In this document: positions 24,611 to 34,467 of the stretch, one piece after another
How the letters are laid out: the number at the start of each line of letters is the position of its first letter
How positions within the stretch are numbered: position 1 is the stretch's first letter
NCBI RefSeq assembly: GCF_016698665.1
Contig: NZ_CP068046.1
Span: 1,550,001 to 1,614,000 of the forward strand
DNA length: 64,000 nucleotides
DNA from: Devosia rhizoryzae
Lineage (GTDB): Bacteria; Pseudomonadota; Alphaproteobacteria; Rhizobiales; Devosiaceae
Direction of reading: 5' to 3'
The notes under the pieces: generated by a model
Database searches by the model: none
What the model saw: only the letters and a program-made list of their open reading frames with translations
What the model was told of the DNA's origin: nothing
Program-made: the position numbers and the translations under genes

Positions 24611-25900
24611 ATGAGTAAGCGCATCGCTATCGCAACGATCGGCACCGCCGGCGATGTCAGGCCGTATCTGGCCCTCGCGATCGAGCTCAAGCAGCGTGGC
24701 TATGACGTGGTGCTGGGCACCAATTCAGACTTCGAAGGTCTCGTCACCGCGCATGGGATCGAGTTCCACAGCATGGGAACCAAGATCCAGGAATGGCTGC
24801 AAGAATCGCGTTTCGACAACGCGATCAGCAAGATGAAATTTCACCACTTCCCGCAATTGCTGCGCTCCGGGCAGGAGCTGGTGATGCGGGCGGCGGAAAA
24901 TGCCTGGGACATGGCCCAGGGCGCCGATGCCATGGTCGTCAACATCAATACCAGCTTCGGCATCGACATCGCCGAGGCGCTCAATATTCCGGTGATCATG
25001 ACGGCGATGCAGCCGCTCAACCCGACGCGGGAATTTCCGGTGAGCGCTTATGAAATGCCGGACCTGGGGCCGACGTTCAACAAGCTCAGCTATATCGCGA
25101 TGAACATCCAGCAGGCCTATTTCGATCTGCCGCGCGACAAGCTGCGCAAGGGCTTGATGGGGCTAAACGCGCGCAAGCGCGGTGGGCTGTTCAAGGACAG
25201 CCTGGGCAACAACCTGCCGACGCTCTACAATTTTTCCTCCATCGTTTCCCCGCGCCCGCGCGATTGGCCGCAGACGGCGGTGGTCACCGGCTTCTGGTAT
25301 CTCGACGATATTTCGGGTTGGACGCCATCCGCGGAACTGCAGCAGTTTTTGGATGCGGGACCGGCGCCAGTCTATATCGGCTTTGGTTCCATGCCGTTCG
25401 GGGCGGATCGCAATACGGAAATCCTTCGTGAGGCGCTGCGGCGCTGGGGCGGGCGAGCGATCGTGGCGCGCGGCTGGGGGGGCATCAATACCGATGAGCT
25501 GCCGGCCAATGTTTTCGCCGTGGACGAAGCGCCGCATGACAAGCTGTTTCAGCTGGTTTCAGCCGTCGTGCATCATGGCGGCGCTGGGACCACCGCAGCG
25601 GGACTGCGCGCCGGCAAGCCGACCTTTACGGTGCCGCAGGCTTACGACCAGCGCTATTGGGGCCGGCGCGTGCGTGCGCTCGGTTGTGGGCCGGCTCCGG
25701 TCCGATTGCGGTCGCTGACGGCGGACAAGCTGGCGGATGCTTTGACCGAGCTCACCACCAATCCGGCGATGGCGGCCAATGCCAAGTCCGTCGGCAAGGC
25801 ACTATCCGAGGAAACCGGCATCGAGACGGCCGTCGATTTCATCGAGGCGACCGTGGCTGCGGCACAGGCGGGGGCACGGCGGTTTCCCGTAGCGGGCTAG
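24611..25900 (+). CDS. UGT-like glycosyltransferase (GT1, sterol-glucosyltransferase type)
   Basis: A 429-residue GT-B enzyme. The N-terminal motif RIAIATIGTAGDVRPYLALA is typical of GT1 enzymes that glycosylate lipids, sterols or antibiotics. The C-half holds VYIGFGSMPFG and the nucleotide-sugar signature VVHHGGAGTTAAGLRAGKPTFTVP, followed by DQRYWGRRV. There is no signal peptide or membrane helix, so it acts in the cytoplasm on a lipophilic acceptor that is not identifiable here. The ATG at 24611 is chosen because conserved sequence begins there; 22 in-frame codons upstream look non-coding. It stands alone and converges with lon. Confidence 0.87.
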   Translation: MSKRIAIATIGTAGDVRPYLALAIELKQRGYDVVLGTNSDFEGLVTAHGIEFHSMGTKIQEWLQESRFDNAISKMKFHHFPQLLRSGQELVMRAAENAWDMAQGADAMVVNINTSFGIDIAEALNIPVIMTAMQPLNPTREFPVSAYEMPDLGPTFNKLSYIAMNIQQAYFDLPRDKLRKGLMGLNARKRGGLFKDSLGNNLPTLYNFSSIVSPRPRDWPQTAVVTGFWYLDDISGWTPSAELQQFLDAGPAPVYIGFGSMPFGADRNTEILREALRRWGGRAIVARGWGGINTDELPANVFAVDEAPHDKLFQLVSAVVHHGGAGTTAAGLRAGKPTFTVPQAYDQRYWGRRVRALGCGPAPVRLRSLTADKLADALTELTTNPAMAANAKSVGKALSEETGIETAVDFIEATVAAAQAGARRFPVAG

Positions 25901-25935
25901 ACGAGCGCTTCTTTCCCACCGATGACCAGAAACAA

Positions 25936-25961
25936 AAATGGCGGCCCGGAGGCCGCCATTT
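25936..25961 (-). terminator. Rho-independent terminator of lon (possibly bidirectional)
   Basis: A perfect 11-bp stem (AAATGGCGGCC / GGCCGCCATTT) with loop CGGA. On the minus strand it is followed by TTTTTGTTT, a good T-run for lon. In the plus direction TGCTTT follows, so it may also end the glycosyltransferase transcript. Confidence 0.88.
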
Positions 25962-25964
25962 GCT

Positions 25965-28391
25965 TTAGTGGGTGACCCCGAGCGGGGCGTCGTCTACCGG
26001 GTCCACTTTGGCGGGGACCGCGGGCTGGGCATCATAATCCCATTCGATGGCCTCGGGCTTGCGCACCAGGGCACGCTCGATGACCTGGTCCATGCGGGAG
26101 ACCGGAACGATCTCCATGCCTTCCTTGACGATGTCCGGGATCTCGATGAGATCGCGCACATTTTCCTCGGGGATGAGCACGGTCTTGATGCCTCCGCGAA
26201 GCGCGGCAAGCAGCTTTTCCTTGAGCCCGCCGATGGGCAGCACCCTGCCCCGCAGCGTTATTTCGCCGGTCATGGCGACATCGTTGCGGACCGGAATGCC
26301 GGTCATCACCGAAACGATCGCCGTGGCGAGGCCGATACCGGCCGACGGACCATCCTTGGGGGTGGCGCCTTCGGGCAGGTGGACGTGAATGTCACGCGTA
26401 TCGAACAGCGGCGGCTTGATGCCGAAGTCGATCGAGCGGGACTTCACATAGGCCGTGGCGGCGGTCAGCGATTCCTTCATCACTTCCTTGATGTTGCCGG
26501 TGACCGACATGCGGCCCTTGCCCGGCGTCATCACGCCTTCGATGGTGAGAATTTCGCCACCGACCGAGGTCCAGGCGAGACCGGTCACGAGACCGACTTG
26601 GGCTTCGGCTTCGATCTCGCCATGCTTGAACACCTGCGGGCCGAGATATTCGGCGAGCTTTTCATCGGTGATCTCGATGGACTTGACCTTGGTCCGAACG
26701 ATGTCGGTCACGGCCTTGCGCATCAGCTTGGAGATCTCGCGCTTGAGATTGCGGACGCCGGCTTCGCGGGTATAGCCGCGAACGACCTTCATCAGCATCT
26801 CATCGCTGAGCACGAATTCGCCATGGGCCACGCCGTTTTCACGAGCGGCTTCGGGGATAAGGTGCTGCTTGGCGATCGCGTGCTTTTCTTCCTCGGTGTA
26901 ACCCGAGAGACGGATAATCTCCATGCGGTCCATCAGCGGACCCGGAATGTTGAGCGTGTTCGAAGTGGTGACGAACATCACGTCGCTCAGGTCGAAATCG
27001 ACTTCGAGGTAGTGATCGTTGAACGAGTTGTTCTGTTCCGGATCGAGCACTTCAAGCAAGGCCGACGACGGATCGCCGCGGAAGTCCTGGCCCATCTTGT
27101 CGATCTCGTCGAGGAGGAACAGCGGGTTGTTCTTGCCCACTTTCTTCAGCGACTGGATGATCTTGCCGGGCATGGACCCGATATAGGTGCGGCGGTGACC
27201 GCGGATTTCGGCTTCGTCGCGCACGCCGCCGAGGGCCATGCGAACGAATTCACGACCGGTAGCCTTGGCGATAGACTTGCCGAGCGAGGTCTTGCCGACG
27301 CCCGGAGGGCCGACGAGGCAGAGGATCGGACCCTTGAGCGTGCCGGTACGGGCCTGCACGGCCAGATATTCGAGGATACGTTCCTTGACCTTTTCGAGAC
27401 CGTAGTGATCGGCGTCGAGAACCTTTTCGGCCAGCAGCAGATCGCGCTTGACCTTGCTCTTCTTGCCCCAGGGCAGGCCGAGCAGGGTATCCAGATAGTT
27501 GCGAACGACCGTTGCCTCGGCGGACATCGGGCTCATGGCCTTGAGCTTCTTGATCTCGCCGTCGGCTTTGGCACGGGCTTCCTTGGAAAGCTTGGTCTTG
27601 GCGATGCGCTCTTCGAGCTCGGTGATCTCGTTGGCACCGTCTTCGCCGTCGCCCAATTCCTTTTGGATCGCCTTCATCTGCTCGTTGAGGTAGTACTCGC
27701 GCTGCGTCTTTTCCATCTGCCGCTTGACGCGGGAGCGGATGCGCTTTTCGACCTGCAACACGCCGATCTCGCCTTCCATAAGGCCAATGACCTTCTGGAG
27801 GCGCTCGATGACCGAAACGGTTTCGAGCAACTCTTCCTTTTCGGGGATTTTGATCACGAGGTGGCTGGCGATGGTATCGGCCAGCTTGCTTGAATTCTCG
27901 ATCTGCCCGACGGCAGCGACGACCTCGGCGGAGATCTTTTTGTTGAGCTTGACGTAGTTTTCGAACTCGGAGGTGGCCGAACGGGTCAGCGCTTCGATTT
28001 CGGTCGCGTCTTCCGCAGGCTCGGGGAGGATGGAGGCCTCGGCCTCGAAATAGTCCTCGGTCTGCAGGTAATTATCGATGGTCGCACGATGCAGGCCCTC
28101 GACCAGCACCTTGACGGTGCCGTCCGGAAGCTTGAGCAGCTGCAAAACGGTGGCAATGGTGCCCGTGGGGTAGATCTGATCCGGGGCCGGATCATCATCC
28201 TGCGCGTTCTTCTGCGTCACGACGAGAATGTGCTTGTCGTCGCGCATGACCTCTTCCAGCGCCTTGACCGACTTTTCCCGGCCAACGAACAGCGGCACGA
28301 TCATGCCGGGGAAGACGACAATGTCGCGCAGGGGGAGAACCGGGTAGACCCGGTCCCGGCTGTTTTCGCCGGGGGAAGTAGCTTCCGACAT
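25965..28391 (-). CDS. lon: ATP-dependent protease Lon
   Basis: An 808-residue protein that degrades misfolded and regulatory proteins in the cytoplasm. The N-terminal LON domain begins [20 protein letters not shown]. The AAA+ module has Walker [13 protein letters not shown] (about residue 365) and Walker [11 protein letters not shown]. The protease domain has the catalytic Ser in [11 protein letters not shown] (about 683) and a Lys in [15 protein letters not shown]. Length is standard for LonA. The first codons are GTG-ATG; the ATG at 28391 is better spaced from AAAGGAAA. In most relatives lon directly follows clpX; here five genes intervene. Confidence 0.97.
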   Translation of the reverse strand: MSEATSPGENSRDRVYPVLPLRDIVVFPGMIVPLFVGREKSVKALEEVMRDDKHILVVTQKNAQDDDPAPDQIYPTGTIATVLQLLKLPDGTVKVLVEGLHRATIDNYLQTEDYFEAEASILPEPAEDATEIEALTRSATSEFENYVKLNKKISAEVVAAVGQIENSSKLADTIASHLVIKIPEKEELLETVSVIERLQKVIGLMEGEIGVLQVEKRIRSRVKRQMEKTQREYYLNEQMKAIQKELGDGEDGANEITELEERIAKTKLSKEARAKADGEIKKLKAMSPMSAEATVVRNYLDTLLGLPWGKKSKVKRDLLLAEKVLDADHYGLEKVKERILEYLAVQARTGTLKGPILCLVGPPGVGKTSLGKSIAKATGREFVRMALGGVRDEAEIRGHRRTYIGSMPGKIIQSLKKVGKNNPLFLLDEIDKMGQDFRGDPSSALLEVLDPEQNNSFNDHYLEVDFDLSDVMFVTTSNTLNIPGPLMDRMEIIRLSGYTEEEKHAIAKQHLIPEAARENGVAHGEFVLSDEMLMKVVRGYTREAGVRNLKREISKLMRKAVTDIVRTKVKSIEITDEKLAEYLGPQVFKHGEIEAEAQVGLVTGLAWTSVGGEILTIEGVMTPGKGRMSVTGNIKEVMKESLTAATAYVKSRSIDFGIKPPLFDTRDIHVHLPEGATPKDGPSAGIGLATAIVSVMTGIPVRNDVAMTGEITLRGRVLPIGGLKEKLLAALRGGIKTVLIPEENVRDLIEIPDIVKEGMEIVPVSRMDQVIERALVRKPEAIEWDYDAQPAVPAKVDPVDDAPLGVTH

Positions 28392-28616
28392 CACATTTCC
28401 TTTCCGGGGCGCGCCGGAGGAAGGAAGAAAGCGCGCCCGTATAACGATCGGCCAATCATGCGAGGCTGGTCGATTCCGGTTAATAAATAGGGTGCCCTAC
28501 CCCCTTCGCAAGTCAAGGCTTGCCGATTTGTGACCAAGTTGTCGTCAACGCACAGGAGATGTGCAAACGATGCCGGGAACAGCGATGTGCCTTGGGTTCA
28601 GGGCGGATGCGCCGGC

Positions 28617-29666
28617 TCAGGTCTTCTCGGCGCGGTTCGACACGACGATCAGGTAGATCAGATAAGGCGCGCCCAAAGCCCCAGTGACGATGCCAACTGG
28701 GAAGCGGGCGCCGAGCAGATATTGGCCGGCAAAGTCGCAGACCAGCACGAGGAGAGCGCCGGTGAGTGCTGCGGGCAGCAGCATGGAGCCCGAATGGCCG
28801 ACGAGGCGGGTAGCGATAGGACCCGACAGAAACGCCACGAAGGCGATGGGGCCCGCAGCGGCGGTGGCGAAGGCGATCAGCGCTACGGCGGACATCAGGA
28901 TCAGGATGCGGGAGAGGTTAACGCGCACTCCGAGCGAGGCGGCGGTGTTTTCGCCGAGGCGCATGGTTTCGAGCGCGTTGGCGCGGTTGAACAGCACGGC
29001 GCCGCAGACGACCAGGACAATGGCCGCCGGGAGGATTTGCGGCCAGGCGGCGCCGTTTACGCTGCCCGCTAGCCAGCGCGTCGCTTCGGCAGCGTCCCAG
29101 ACGGGGGCGCGGGAGAGGACATAGTAGATGATCGACTGGCAGATGGCGGAGACGCCGATGCCGGTGAGGATCAGCCTTGCGCCAAAGCCGCCGCGGCGGA
29201 AGGAGAGGAGGAAGATAAAAAGCGCAACGGCGAGGCTTGCCACCACGGCGAAGAGGGCGACACCGCTACCCTCGAGGCCCAGAACAATGATCGCCACGAC
29301 GGCTGCCGCGCTGGCGCTGTTGGAGATGCCGATGATGTCGGGACTCGCCAGCGGATTGCGCAGCAGGGTCTGGAAAGCGACGCCGCCAAGGCCGAAGCTC
29401 AGGCCGGCCACGATGGAGAGGACGGCGCGAGGCAGGCGCAGCTGGCCGACGGTGAAGTTGAGGCCGCCCATATCGGCGCCGAGCAGAACTTGTATCACGT
29501 CGAGGGGGCCGACAAATGATTTGCCGGCCATGAGGGTCGTGCCGAAGGCGGCAATGACGAGGATGGCCAGGAGCGCCGTTACGAGGTTACGGCGCAGAGA
29601 CTGGCGGCGCCGCACGATGGAGACGGCGGCGACCTCGTTCGCGCTGATCGGCAGGATGGCGCTCAC
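28617..29666 (-). CDS. Iron/siderophore ABC transporter permease (FecCD family), second locus, subunit 2
   Basis: A 349-residue protein with about nine membrane helices. It shows the FecCD pattern: QLRLPRAVLSIVAGLSFGLGG, LLRNPLASPDIIGISNSASAAAVV, LGENTAASLGVRVN and AAAGPIAFVAFLSGPIA, the ATPase-contact loop. Its start overlaps the stop of the partner permease by four bases. The operon stops after this gene: the 225 bases up to lon contain no ATPase gene, unlike the cluster at 9666-13531. The ATP-binding partner must therefore be encoded elsewhere, possibly by the gene at 9666. Confidence 0.92.
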   Translation of the reverse strand: MSAILPISANEVAAVSIVRRRQSLRRNLVTALLAILVIAAFGTTLMAGKSFVGPLDVIQVLLGADMGGLNFTVGQLRLPRAVLSIVAGLSFGLGGVAFQTLLRNPLASPDIIGISNSASAAAVVAIIVLGLEGSGVALFAVVASLAVALFIFLLSFRRGGFGARLILTGIGVSAICQSIIYYVLSRAPVWDAAEATRWLAGSVNGAAWPQILPAAIVLVVCGAVLFNRANALETMRLGENTAASLGVRVNLSRILILMSAVALIAFATAAAGPIAFVAFLSGPIATRLVGHSGSMLLPAALTGALLVLVCDFAGQYLLGARFPVGIVTGALGAPYLIYLIVVSNRAEKT

Positions 29667-30694
29667 AGGTCCCTCCCCCGGTAGTGTTGCACGATCCAGA
29701 TGAAGACCGGCGCGCCGACAAAGGCGGTGACGATGCCGACATCGAGTTCGCCGGGACGGGCGACGATGCGGCCGATGACGTCGGAACTGAGGAGCAGGAT
29801 GGCGCCGCCCAGTGCCGAGAATGGCAGAAGCCAGCGATGATCGACGCCGACGATGAGGCGGCAGATGTGCGGCACGAGAAGGCCGACAAAGGAGATCGGG
29901 CCGCAGACTGCCGTCGTGGCGCCGGCGAGGATAACGGCGCCGAGCGAAGCCAGCCAGCGAGCTAGAACGACGTTTTCGCCAAGACCCGCGGCAAGATCGT
30001 CGCCGAGGGCCAGCGAGTTAAGCTTGCGGGCGGAAAGGAGGCAAAGACCGAAGCCGACGACGAGGAAGGGCACGACCTGCCAGATGATGGCGAACGAGGT
30101 GCCCCCTACCCCGCCGATCTGCCAGGAACGCGCGCCTTCGGCGATGTCGTTGCGCGGCAGGATGACGGCGGTGACGAAGCTTCCAAGTGCGATTGTGGTG
30201 GCGGTGCCAGCAAGCGCCAGTTTCAGCGGCGTCGGTCCGCCCCGGCCCAAGGAACCGATGGCGAAGACGAAAACCGCAGTAAGCCCGGCGCCGAGGATCG
30301 CAGTCCAGATATAGGCTTGGGCCGAAGCCAGCCCGAACCAGGCAAGGCCGATGACGACGGCAAGCGCTGCGCCCATGTTGACGCCGAGAATGCCGGGTTC
30401 AGCGAGCGGATTGCGGGTGACGCCTTGCATGACGGCACCTGCAAGGCCGAGTGCTGCGCCAGCCAGGGCAGCCAGAACGGTGCGCGGGATACGCTTGGCG
30501 ATGGCGGCTTGCTCGATCGTGTCGGTGGCACCGCCAAAGGCTGCAACGATGTCACCGAAGCCGACATTGCGGGCGCCGATGGCGATGGAGAGCGCGCAGC
30601 AGATGGCAACGAGGCCAAGAACCACGCAGAGCCAGAACAGCCTTAAACGCGTCGGGCGCCCAAGATCGGGCGCCCGCAAAGTCGTGGTGGTCAA
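29663..30694 (-). CDS. Iron/siderophore ABC transporter permease (FecCD family), second locus, subunit 1
   Basis: A protein of about 343 residues with nine to ten membrane helices, carrying KRIPRTVLAALAGAALGLAGAV, TRNPLAEPGILGVNMGAALAVV, LGDDLAAGLGENV and CGPISFVGLLVPHICRL. I place the start at the TTG at 30694, eight bases after the upstream binding-protein stop, because the family's N-terminal region begins soon afterwards and residues encoded further upstream lie inside the binding-protein gene. No ATG is available in that stretch. It should pair with the next permease as a heterodimer. Confidence 0.88.
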   Translation of the reverse strand: MTTTTLRAPDLGRPTRLRLFWLCVVLGLVAICCALSIAIGARNVGFGDIVAAFGGATDTIEQAAIAKRIPRTVLAALAGAALGLAGAVMQGVTRNPLAEPGILGVNMGAALAVVIGLAWFGLASAQAYIWTAILGAGLTAVFVFAIGSLGRGGPTPLKLALAGTATTIALGSFVTAVILPRNDIAEGARSWQIGGVGGTSFAIIWQVVPFLVVGFGLCLLSARKLNSLALGDDLAAGLGENVVLARWLASLGAVILAGATTAVCGPISFVGLLVPHICRLIVGVDHRWLLPFSALGGAILLLSSDVIGRIVARPGELDVGIVTAFVGAPVFIWIVQHYRGRDL

Positions 30695-30701
30695 AGCCTG
30701 A

Positions 30702-31688
30702 TCATTCAGCCTTGGCAGCAGCGTCGGCCAGCAACTTGACGTAGTCCTTGAGGACCCAAGAGATAGCAAGCGGCGTCGGATTGGCGGCCGTACCGAGCGG
30801 GTCGGAGCCCAGGGTGACAATGGCACCCGAAGCGACGGCTGGCATCTTGGACGTCAGCGGATCGGCATTGAGGGCGTCGATCAGTTCCTGGCCGCCATAG
30901 GTGACGAGAAGCTTGACGTCGTTAAAGGCGTCGATGTTTTCGGCGCTGACTTCACCGGAGAAGGCGCCGTCTTGGGAAGCATCGATTACCGACTTCGGCA
31001 TGGCGAGGCCGAGGTCTTCGAAGAACTGCACGCGCGTGTCGTGGTTGGTGTAGAACTTGACGGTCGACAGGTTGGTCGTATCGAGGTGGGTAATGAACAT
31101 TGCCGGCTTGCCCTCGAGCACTGGATATTCGGCGGCGACGGCTTTGATCTCGGCTTCAAGGTCGGCGATCAGCTGCTCGCCTTCGGCGGCCATGCCCATG
31201 CCCATGGAATTGAAGCGGATCATGTCGCGCCAGTCGGTCGACCAGGCAGCTTCCGGATAGGCGACGACCGGAGCGATCTCGCTCAGCGTGTCATAGGTCT
31301 GCTGGTCAAGCCCGGAATAGGCGGCAAGAATCACGTCGGGATCGAGGGCGGCTACGGCTTCGAAGTCGATGCCGTCGCCTTCGTCGAACAGAACCGGGGT
31401 TTCGGCGCCAAGCTCATCGAGACGCTCCTTGACCCAGGGCAAGAGGCCATCGGTGTCGTCGTCGCCGAAATTAGCGAAAGCCATGCCGACGGGGACAACG
31501 CCGAGTGCCAGTGGCACTTCGTGATTGGCCCAGTTGACGGTGACGATGCGCTCGGGCTTGGCTTCGATCGTGGTCGTACCCAGCGCATGCTCGATGGTCA
31601 GCGGATAGTCCTGCGCGATCGCAGCGCCGGCAACAAAGCTTGCGGCGACAAAGGTGAAAGACGCCGCGATACTGGCCACGTTGAGCAT
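30702..31688 (-). CDS. Iron-chelate ABC transporter substrate-binding protein, paralogue C
   Basis: A 328-residue periplasmic protein with a signal peptide ending AIAQ (about residue 26). It shares the paralogue A/B pattern: YPLTIEHALGTTTIEAKPERIVTVNW, then ALDPDVILAAYSGLDQQTYDTLSEIAPVVAYPEAAW, and the end TPLAISWVLKDYV. It is the first gene of a three-gene unit with two permeases. The ATG at 31688 follows GGAGGGC, a strong ribosome site; an in-frame TTG four codons earlier is unlikely. A TGA-N9-TCA box lies 16-30 bases upstream. Confidence 0.92.
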   Translation of the reverse strand: MLNVASIAASFTFVAASFVAGAAIAQDYPLTIEHALGTTTIEAKPERIVTVNWANHEVPLALGVVPVGMAFANFGDDDTDGLLPWVKERLDELGAETPVLFDEGDGIDFEAVAALDPDVILAAYSGLDQQTYDTLSEIAPVVAYPEAAWSTDWRDMIRFNSMGMGMAAEGEQLIADLEAEIKAVAAEYPVLEGKPAMFITHLDTTNLSTVKFYTNHDTRVQFFEDLGLAMPKSVIDASQDGAFSGEVSAENIDAFNDVKLLVTYGGQELIDALNADPLTSKMPAVASGAIVTLGSDPLGTAANPTPLAISWVLKDYVKLLADAAAKAE

Positions 31689-31703
31689 GAAGCCCTCCAA
31701 TTA

Positions 31704-31718
31704 TGATATTGGACGTCA
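31704..31718 (-). promoter_or_regulatory. RirA-type iron box of the second importer locus
   Basis: TGACGTCCAATATCA on the minus strand fits TGA-N9-TCA. It lies just downstream of a TTGACA hexamer (31740-31745), over the expected -10 region; the -10 itself is unclear (AATATG at 17 bases or TATGAC at 19). A repressor here would block initiation. Confidence 0.65.
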
Positions 31719-31760
31719 TATTTCAGGGCGGTGTTTGGTTGTCAAGCAACCGGCGGCGTC

Positions 31761-32927
31761 TTAGGCGGCCAGGGCCGAGCCGATGATGGTGCAATCGCGG
31801 CCCGAGGCCTTGGCGTTGTAGAGGGCATCGTCTGCCCGGCGGAAAACGGAGTTGATGCTTTCGTCGGCCGGACTGGATTGGGCAATGCCGGCGCTGAACC
31901 GAACTGGCAGCCCATTGGGAAGCCTCAGCTTTTCGCCGAAGGAGTCGCGCAGAGCTTCGACGAAGTCGTGCGCGGTGCGCGCGTCCACGCCGATATAGAT
32001 GAGGCAGAATTCCTCACCGCCCATGCGCGCGGCGATCCGCGGTGTGGGCTGTGCTGCGCGAATGGCCTCGCCGAAGGTGGCGAGCACCCGGTCTCCCTCG
32101 TCGTGACCGAAGAGATCGTTGACCTGCTTGAAATGGTCGAGATCGAGCGCAACCAGCGTGAATGCTGTCCCCTGCCATCGAGAGCTCGTCCAAAGCTTGC
32201 GCCCCTGCTCCCGCAAGGCTCGACGATTGGAAAGCTGGGTCAGTTCGTCGCGGAAGGCGAGATCGGCAAGCGTCGACTCCGCACGGTCCTTGAGCGCCGC
32301 CAGCCAGGACAGGATGATGATCGTGGTGCCGACATAGCTGGCGATGAACGGGATCGAATTGACCATCTCCCCGGAAAGCGGCGAGAAGCGCACGCCGGGC
32401 ATGAGGATGGCTTCGATCGGCCGCGCGATGGCGCTGCAAAACGAGATCGCGTAGCCCGAGGCCATCAGGAAAGCGGTGCTGTAGCGCACGACCTTGGACG
32501 CATTGCGCAGCACGAAAACAGCGGCGGCGGCGAGTTGCAGGCTGAGGACGATGGCATTGAAATGCGCTGCGTTTTCGGAGTTCAAGCGCAAGCCGAGGAC
32601 AGCAACGACGACGAGGGCCGGCGGGAGCGCGAACCAGGCCAGGTGGAGCTTGCGGCCGGTAAGGGTGACGACTGCTGCCCATTGGAGGGAAACGACGCCG
32701 CTGATGCAGCCGGTGTAGAGCGCGGTCAGCAGGATATTTCGCGTGCCCACAGCCGCAAGGATCGCACCCCAGCTGCAGATCGCCATGACCAGCGACCAGC
32801 AGAACAGCACGGTTTCCGGACGGTTCCGGCGCATCGTCATGATCGGCACGGCGACGGCGAAGACCACCACGCTGGCGATCCGCGCTACAACGAGCGTCGG
32901 CATGTCGAGGGTATAGGCTGCGTCCAC
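31761..32927 (-). CDS. Membrane-bound diguanylate cyclase (GGDEF domain)
   Basis: A 388-residue protein. Residues 1-210 form about six to seven membrane helices with no recognisable MASE name. The GGDEF domain follows from about residue 220: FRDELTQLSNRRAL, LVALDLDHFKQVNDLFGHDEGDRVL, then RMGGEEF, an intact active site, and a C-terminal RADDALYNAKASGRD. It should make cyclic di-GMP from two GTP. The inhibitory RxxD motif expected five residues before GGEEF is replaced by PTPR, so feedback inhibition at that site is unlikely. It lies between clpX and the iron cluster, on the same strand. The membrane part may sense a signal. Confidence 0.92.
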   Translation of the reverse strand: MDAAYTLDMPTLVVARIASVVVFAVAVPIMTMRRNRPETVLFCWSLVMAICSWGAILAAVGTRNILLTALYTGCISGVVSLQWAAVVTLTGRKLHLAWFALPPALVVVAVLGLRLNSENAAHFNAIVLSLQLAAAAVFVLRNASKVVRYSTAFLMASGYAISFCSAIARPIEAILMPGVRFSPLSGEMVNSIPFIASYVGTTIIILSWLAALKDRAESTLADLAFRDELTQLSNRRALREQGRKLWTSSRWQGTAFTLVALDLDHFKQVNDLFGHDEGDRVLATFGEAIRAAQPTPRIAARMGGEEFCLIYIGVDARTAHDFVEALRDSFGEKLRLPNGLPVRFSAGIAQSSPADESINSVFRRADDALYNAKASGRDCTIIGSALAA

Positions 32928-32955
32928 AGCGCCTCCTGACGGGCCGCAGAAACAC

Positions 32956-32989
32956 TTACGGCCCCCAGCATCTAAGCTGGAGGCCGTAA
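32956..32989 (-). terminator. Probable terminator of clpX
   Basis: A 14-bp stem with one mismatch (TTACGGCC-C-CCAGC / GCTGG-A-GGCCGTAA) and loop ATCTAA lies 27 bases after the clpX stop. The following minus-strand sequence AAGTGTTTCT is only moderately T-rich. Confidence 0.6.
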
Positions 32990-33015
32990 AGGATTGGTTC
33001 GTGAGCGCGCTCGCT

Positions 33016-34293
33016 TTAAGCGGAAGCTGGCGCGTCTTCCTTCTTGCGATCGGAATAGATGTAAAGCGGACGCACGTCCTTGCCCTTCACCACTTCTTCC
33101 GAGATCACCACTTCTTCGACGCCTTCAAGCGAAGGCAGATCGTACATGGTGTCGAGCAGGATGCCTTCGAGGATCGACCGCAGGCCGCGGGCACCGGTCT
33201 TGCGCTCGATGGCTTTTTCGGCAATCGCCTTGAGAGCGTCCTCGTGGAAGGTCAGTTCCACGTCTTCCATCTGGAACAGGCGCTGGTACTGGCGCACCAG
33301 CGCGTTCTTCGGTGCGGTCAGGATTTCGATCAGTGCCGGGATGTCGAGATCTTCGAGCGTGGCAAGGATCGGCAGACGGCCGATGAATTCGGGGATGAGA
33401 CCGAACCGCACCAGATCTTCGGGTTCGACATCGGCAAGCACCTGGCCGATGCGGCGATCGTTGGGGTCCTTGACGGTTGCCGAGAAGCCGATGCCCGAGC
33501 CTTCACCGCGTGCCGAAATCACCTTCTCGAGGCCGGCAAAAGCGCCGCCGCAGATGAAGAGGATGTTGGTCGTGTCAACCTGCAGGAATTCCTGCTGCGG
33601 ATGCTTGCGGCCACCCTGCGGCGGCACGGAGGCAACGGTGCCTTCCATGATCTTGAGCAGGGCCTGCTGCACGCCTTCGCCCGAAACGTCGCGAGTGATC
33701 GACGGATTGTCCGACTTACGCGAAATTTTGTCGACTTCGTCGATGTAGACGATGCCGCGCTGGGCTTTTTCGACGTTGTAGTCGGCAGCCTGGAGGAGCT
33801 TCAGAATAATGTTTTCAACGTCTTCACCGACATAGCCGGCTTCGGTCAGCGTCGTCGCATCGGCCATGGTGAAGGGCACGTCGATGATGCGGGCCATGGT
33901 CTGGGCCAGCAGCGTCTTGCCCGAACCGGTGGGGCCGATCAGCAGAATGTTGGACTTGGAAAGCTCAACGTCCTGGTTCTTGGTCGCGTGGTGGAGGCGC
34001 TTATAGTGATTGTGCACGGCCACGGAGAGCACGCGCTTGGCGCGGAACTGGCCGATGACGTAGTCGTCGAGCACCTTGCAGATATCGGCAGGGGTGGGCA
34101 CGCCGTCGGAGGACTTGACCATGGAGGTCTTGTTCTCTTCGCGGATGATGTCCATGCAAAGTTCAACGCACTCATCGCAGATGAATACGGTCGGACCAGC
34201 GATCAGCTTGCGTACTTCATGCTGCGACTTGCCGCAGAACGAGCAGTACAGCGTATTCTTGCTGGTTTCGCCGGTATTGGTCTCTTTGGACAT
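33016..34293 (-). CDS. clpX: ATP-dependent Clp protease ATP-binding subunit ClpX
   Basis: A 425-residue AAA+ unfoldase. The N-terminal zinc-binding domain has four cysteines at residues 17, 20, 39 and 42 (YCSFCGKS...[10 protein letters not shown]). Walker A is [16 protein letters not shown], Walker B is [14 protein letters not shown], and later segments include [26 protein letters not shown] (the pore region precedes it) and the sensor-2 [10 protein letters not shown]. It recognises and unfolds substrates for ClpP. In alphaproteobacteria such as Caulobacter it controls the cell cycle. It lies 174 bases downstream of clpP, with a possible terminator between them. Confidence 0.97.
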   Translation of the reverse strand: MSKETNTGETSKNTLYCSFCGKSQHEVRKLIAGPTVFICDECVELCMDIIREENKTSMVKSSDGVPTPADICKVLDDYVIGQFRAKRVLSVAVHNHYKRLHHATKNQDVELSKSNILLIGPTGSGKTLLAQTMARIIDVPFTMADATTLTEAGYVGEDVENIILKLLQAADYNVEKAQRGIVYIDEVDKISRKSDNPSITRDVSGEGVQQALLKIMEGTVASVPPQGGRKHPQQEFLQVDTTNILFICGGAFAGLEKVISARGEGSGIGFSATVKDPNDRRIGQVLADVEPEDLVRFGLIPEFIGRLPILATLEDLDIPALIEILTAPKNALVRQYQRLFQMEDVELTFHEDALKAIAEKAIERKTGARGLRSILEGILLDTMYDLPSLEGVEEVVISEEVVKGKDVRPLYIYSDRKKEDAPASA

Positions 34294-34374
34294 CCAGTCA
34301 CTCCCGGGGGTTGAGCACCCCCAAATCTAGACATTAGCAACGACGCTAACGCCCAAGGCATAAAGAAAGTCTAA

Positions 34375-34403
34375 GCCGAAACGACCTTAAAGATCGTTCC
34401 GGC
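34375..34403 (-). terminator. Possible terminator or attenuator between clpP and clpX
   Basis: GCCG-A-AACGA pairs with TCGTT-C-CGGC around a short A/T-rich loop, and TTAGACTTTCTTT follows on the minus strand. The mismatch and broken T-run make it moderate evidence. Partial read-through into clpX would fit. Confidence 0.4.
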
Positions 34404-34467
34404 TGCGTGCAATTGCACCCGGATCACAGTCCACGGCGCAAGGGCAAAGTGCTTAACGGGTCGAAAG

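Noticed and set aside
25938..27893. Plus-strand frame of 651 codons opposite lon
   Set aside because: Lon is complete and in family length on the other strand; the antisense translation resembles nothing.
28500..28616. Small inverted repeat GCAAG...CTTGC as a terminator between lon and the iron permease
   Set aside because: Stem of only five pairs and no T-run in either direction.
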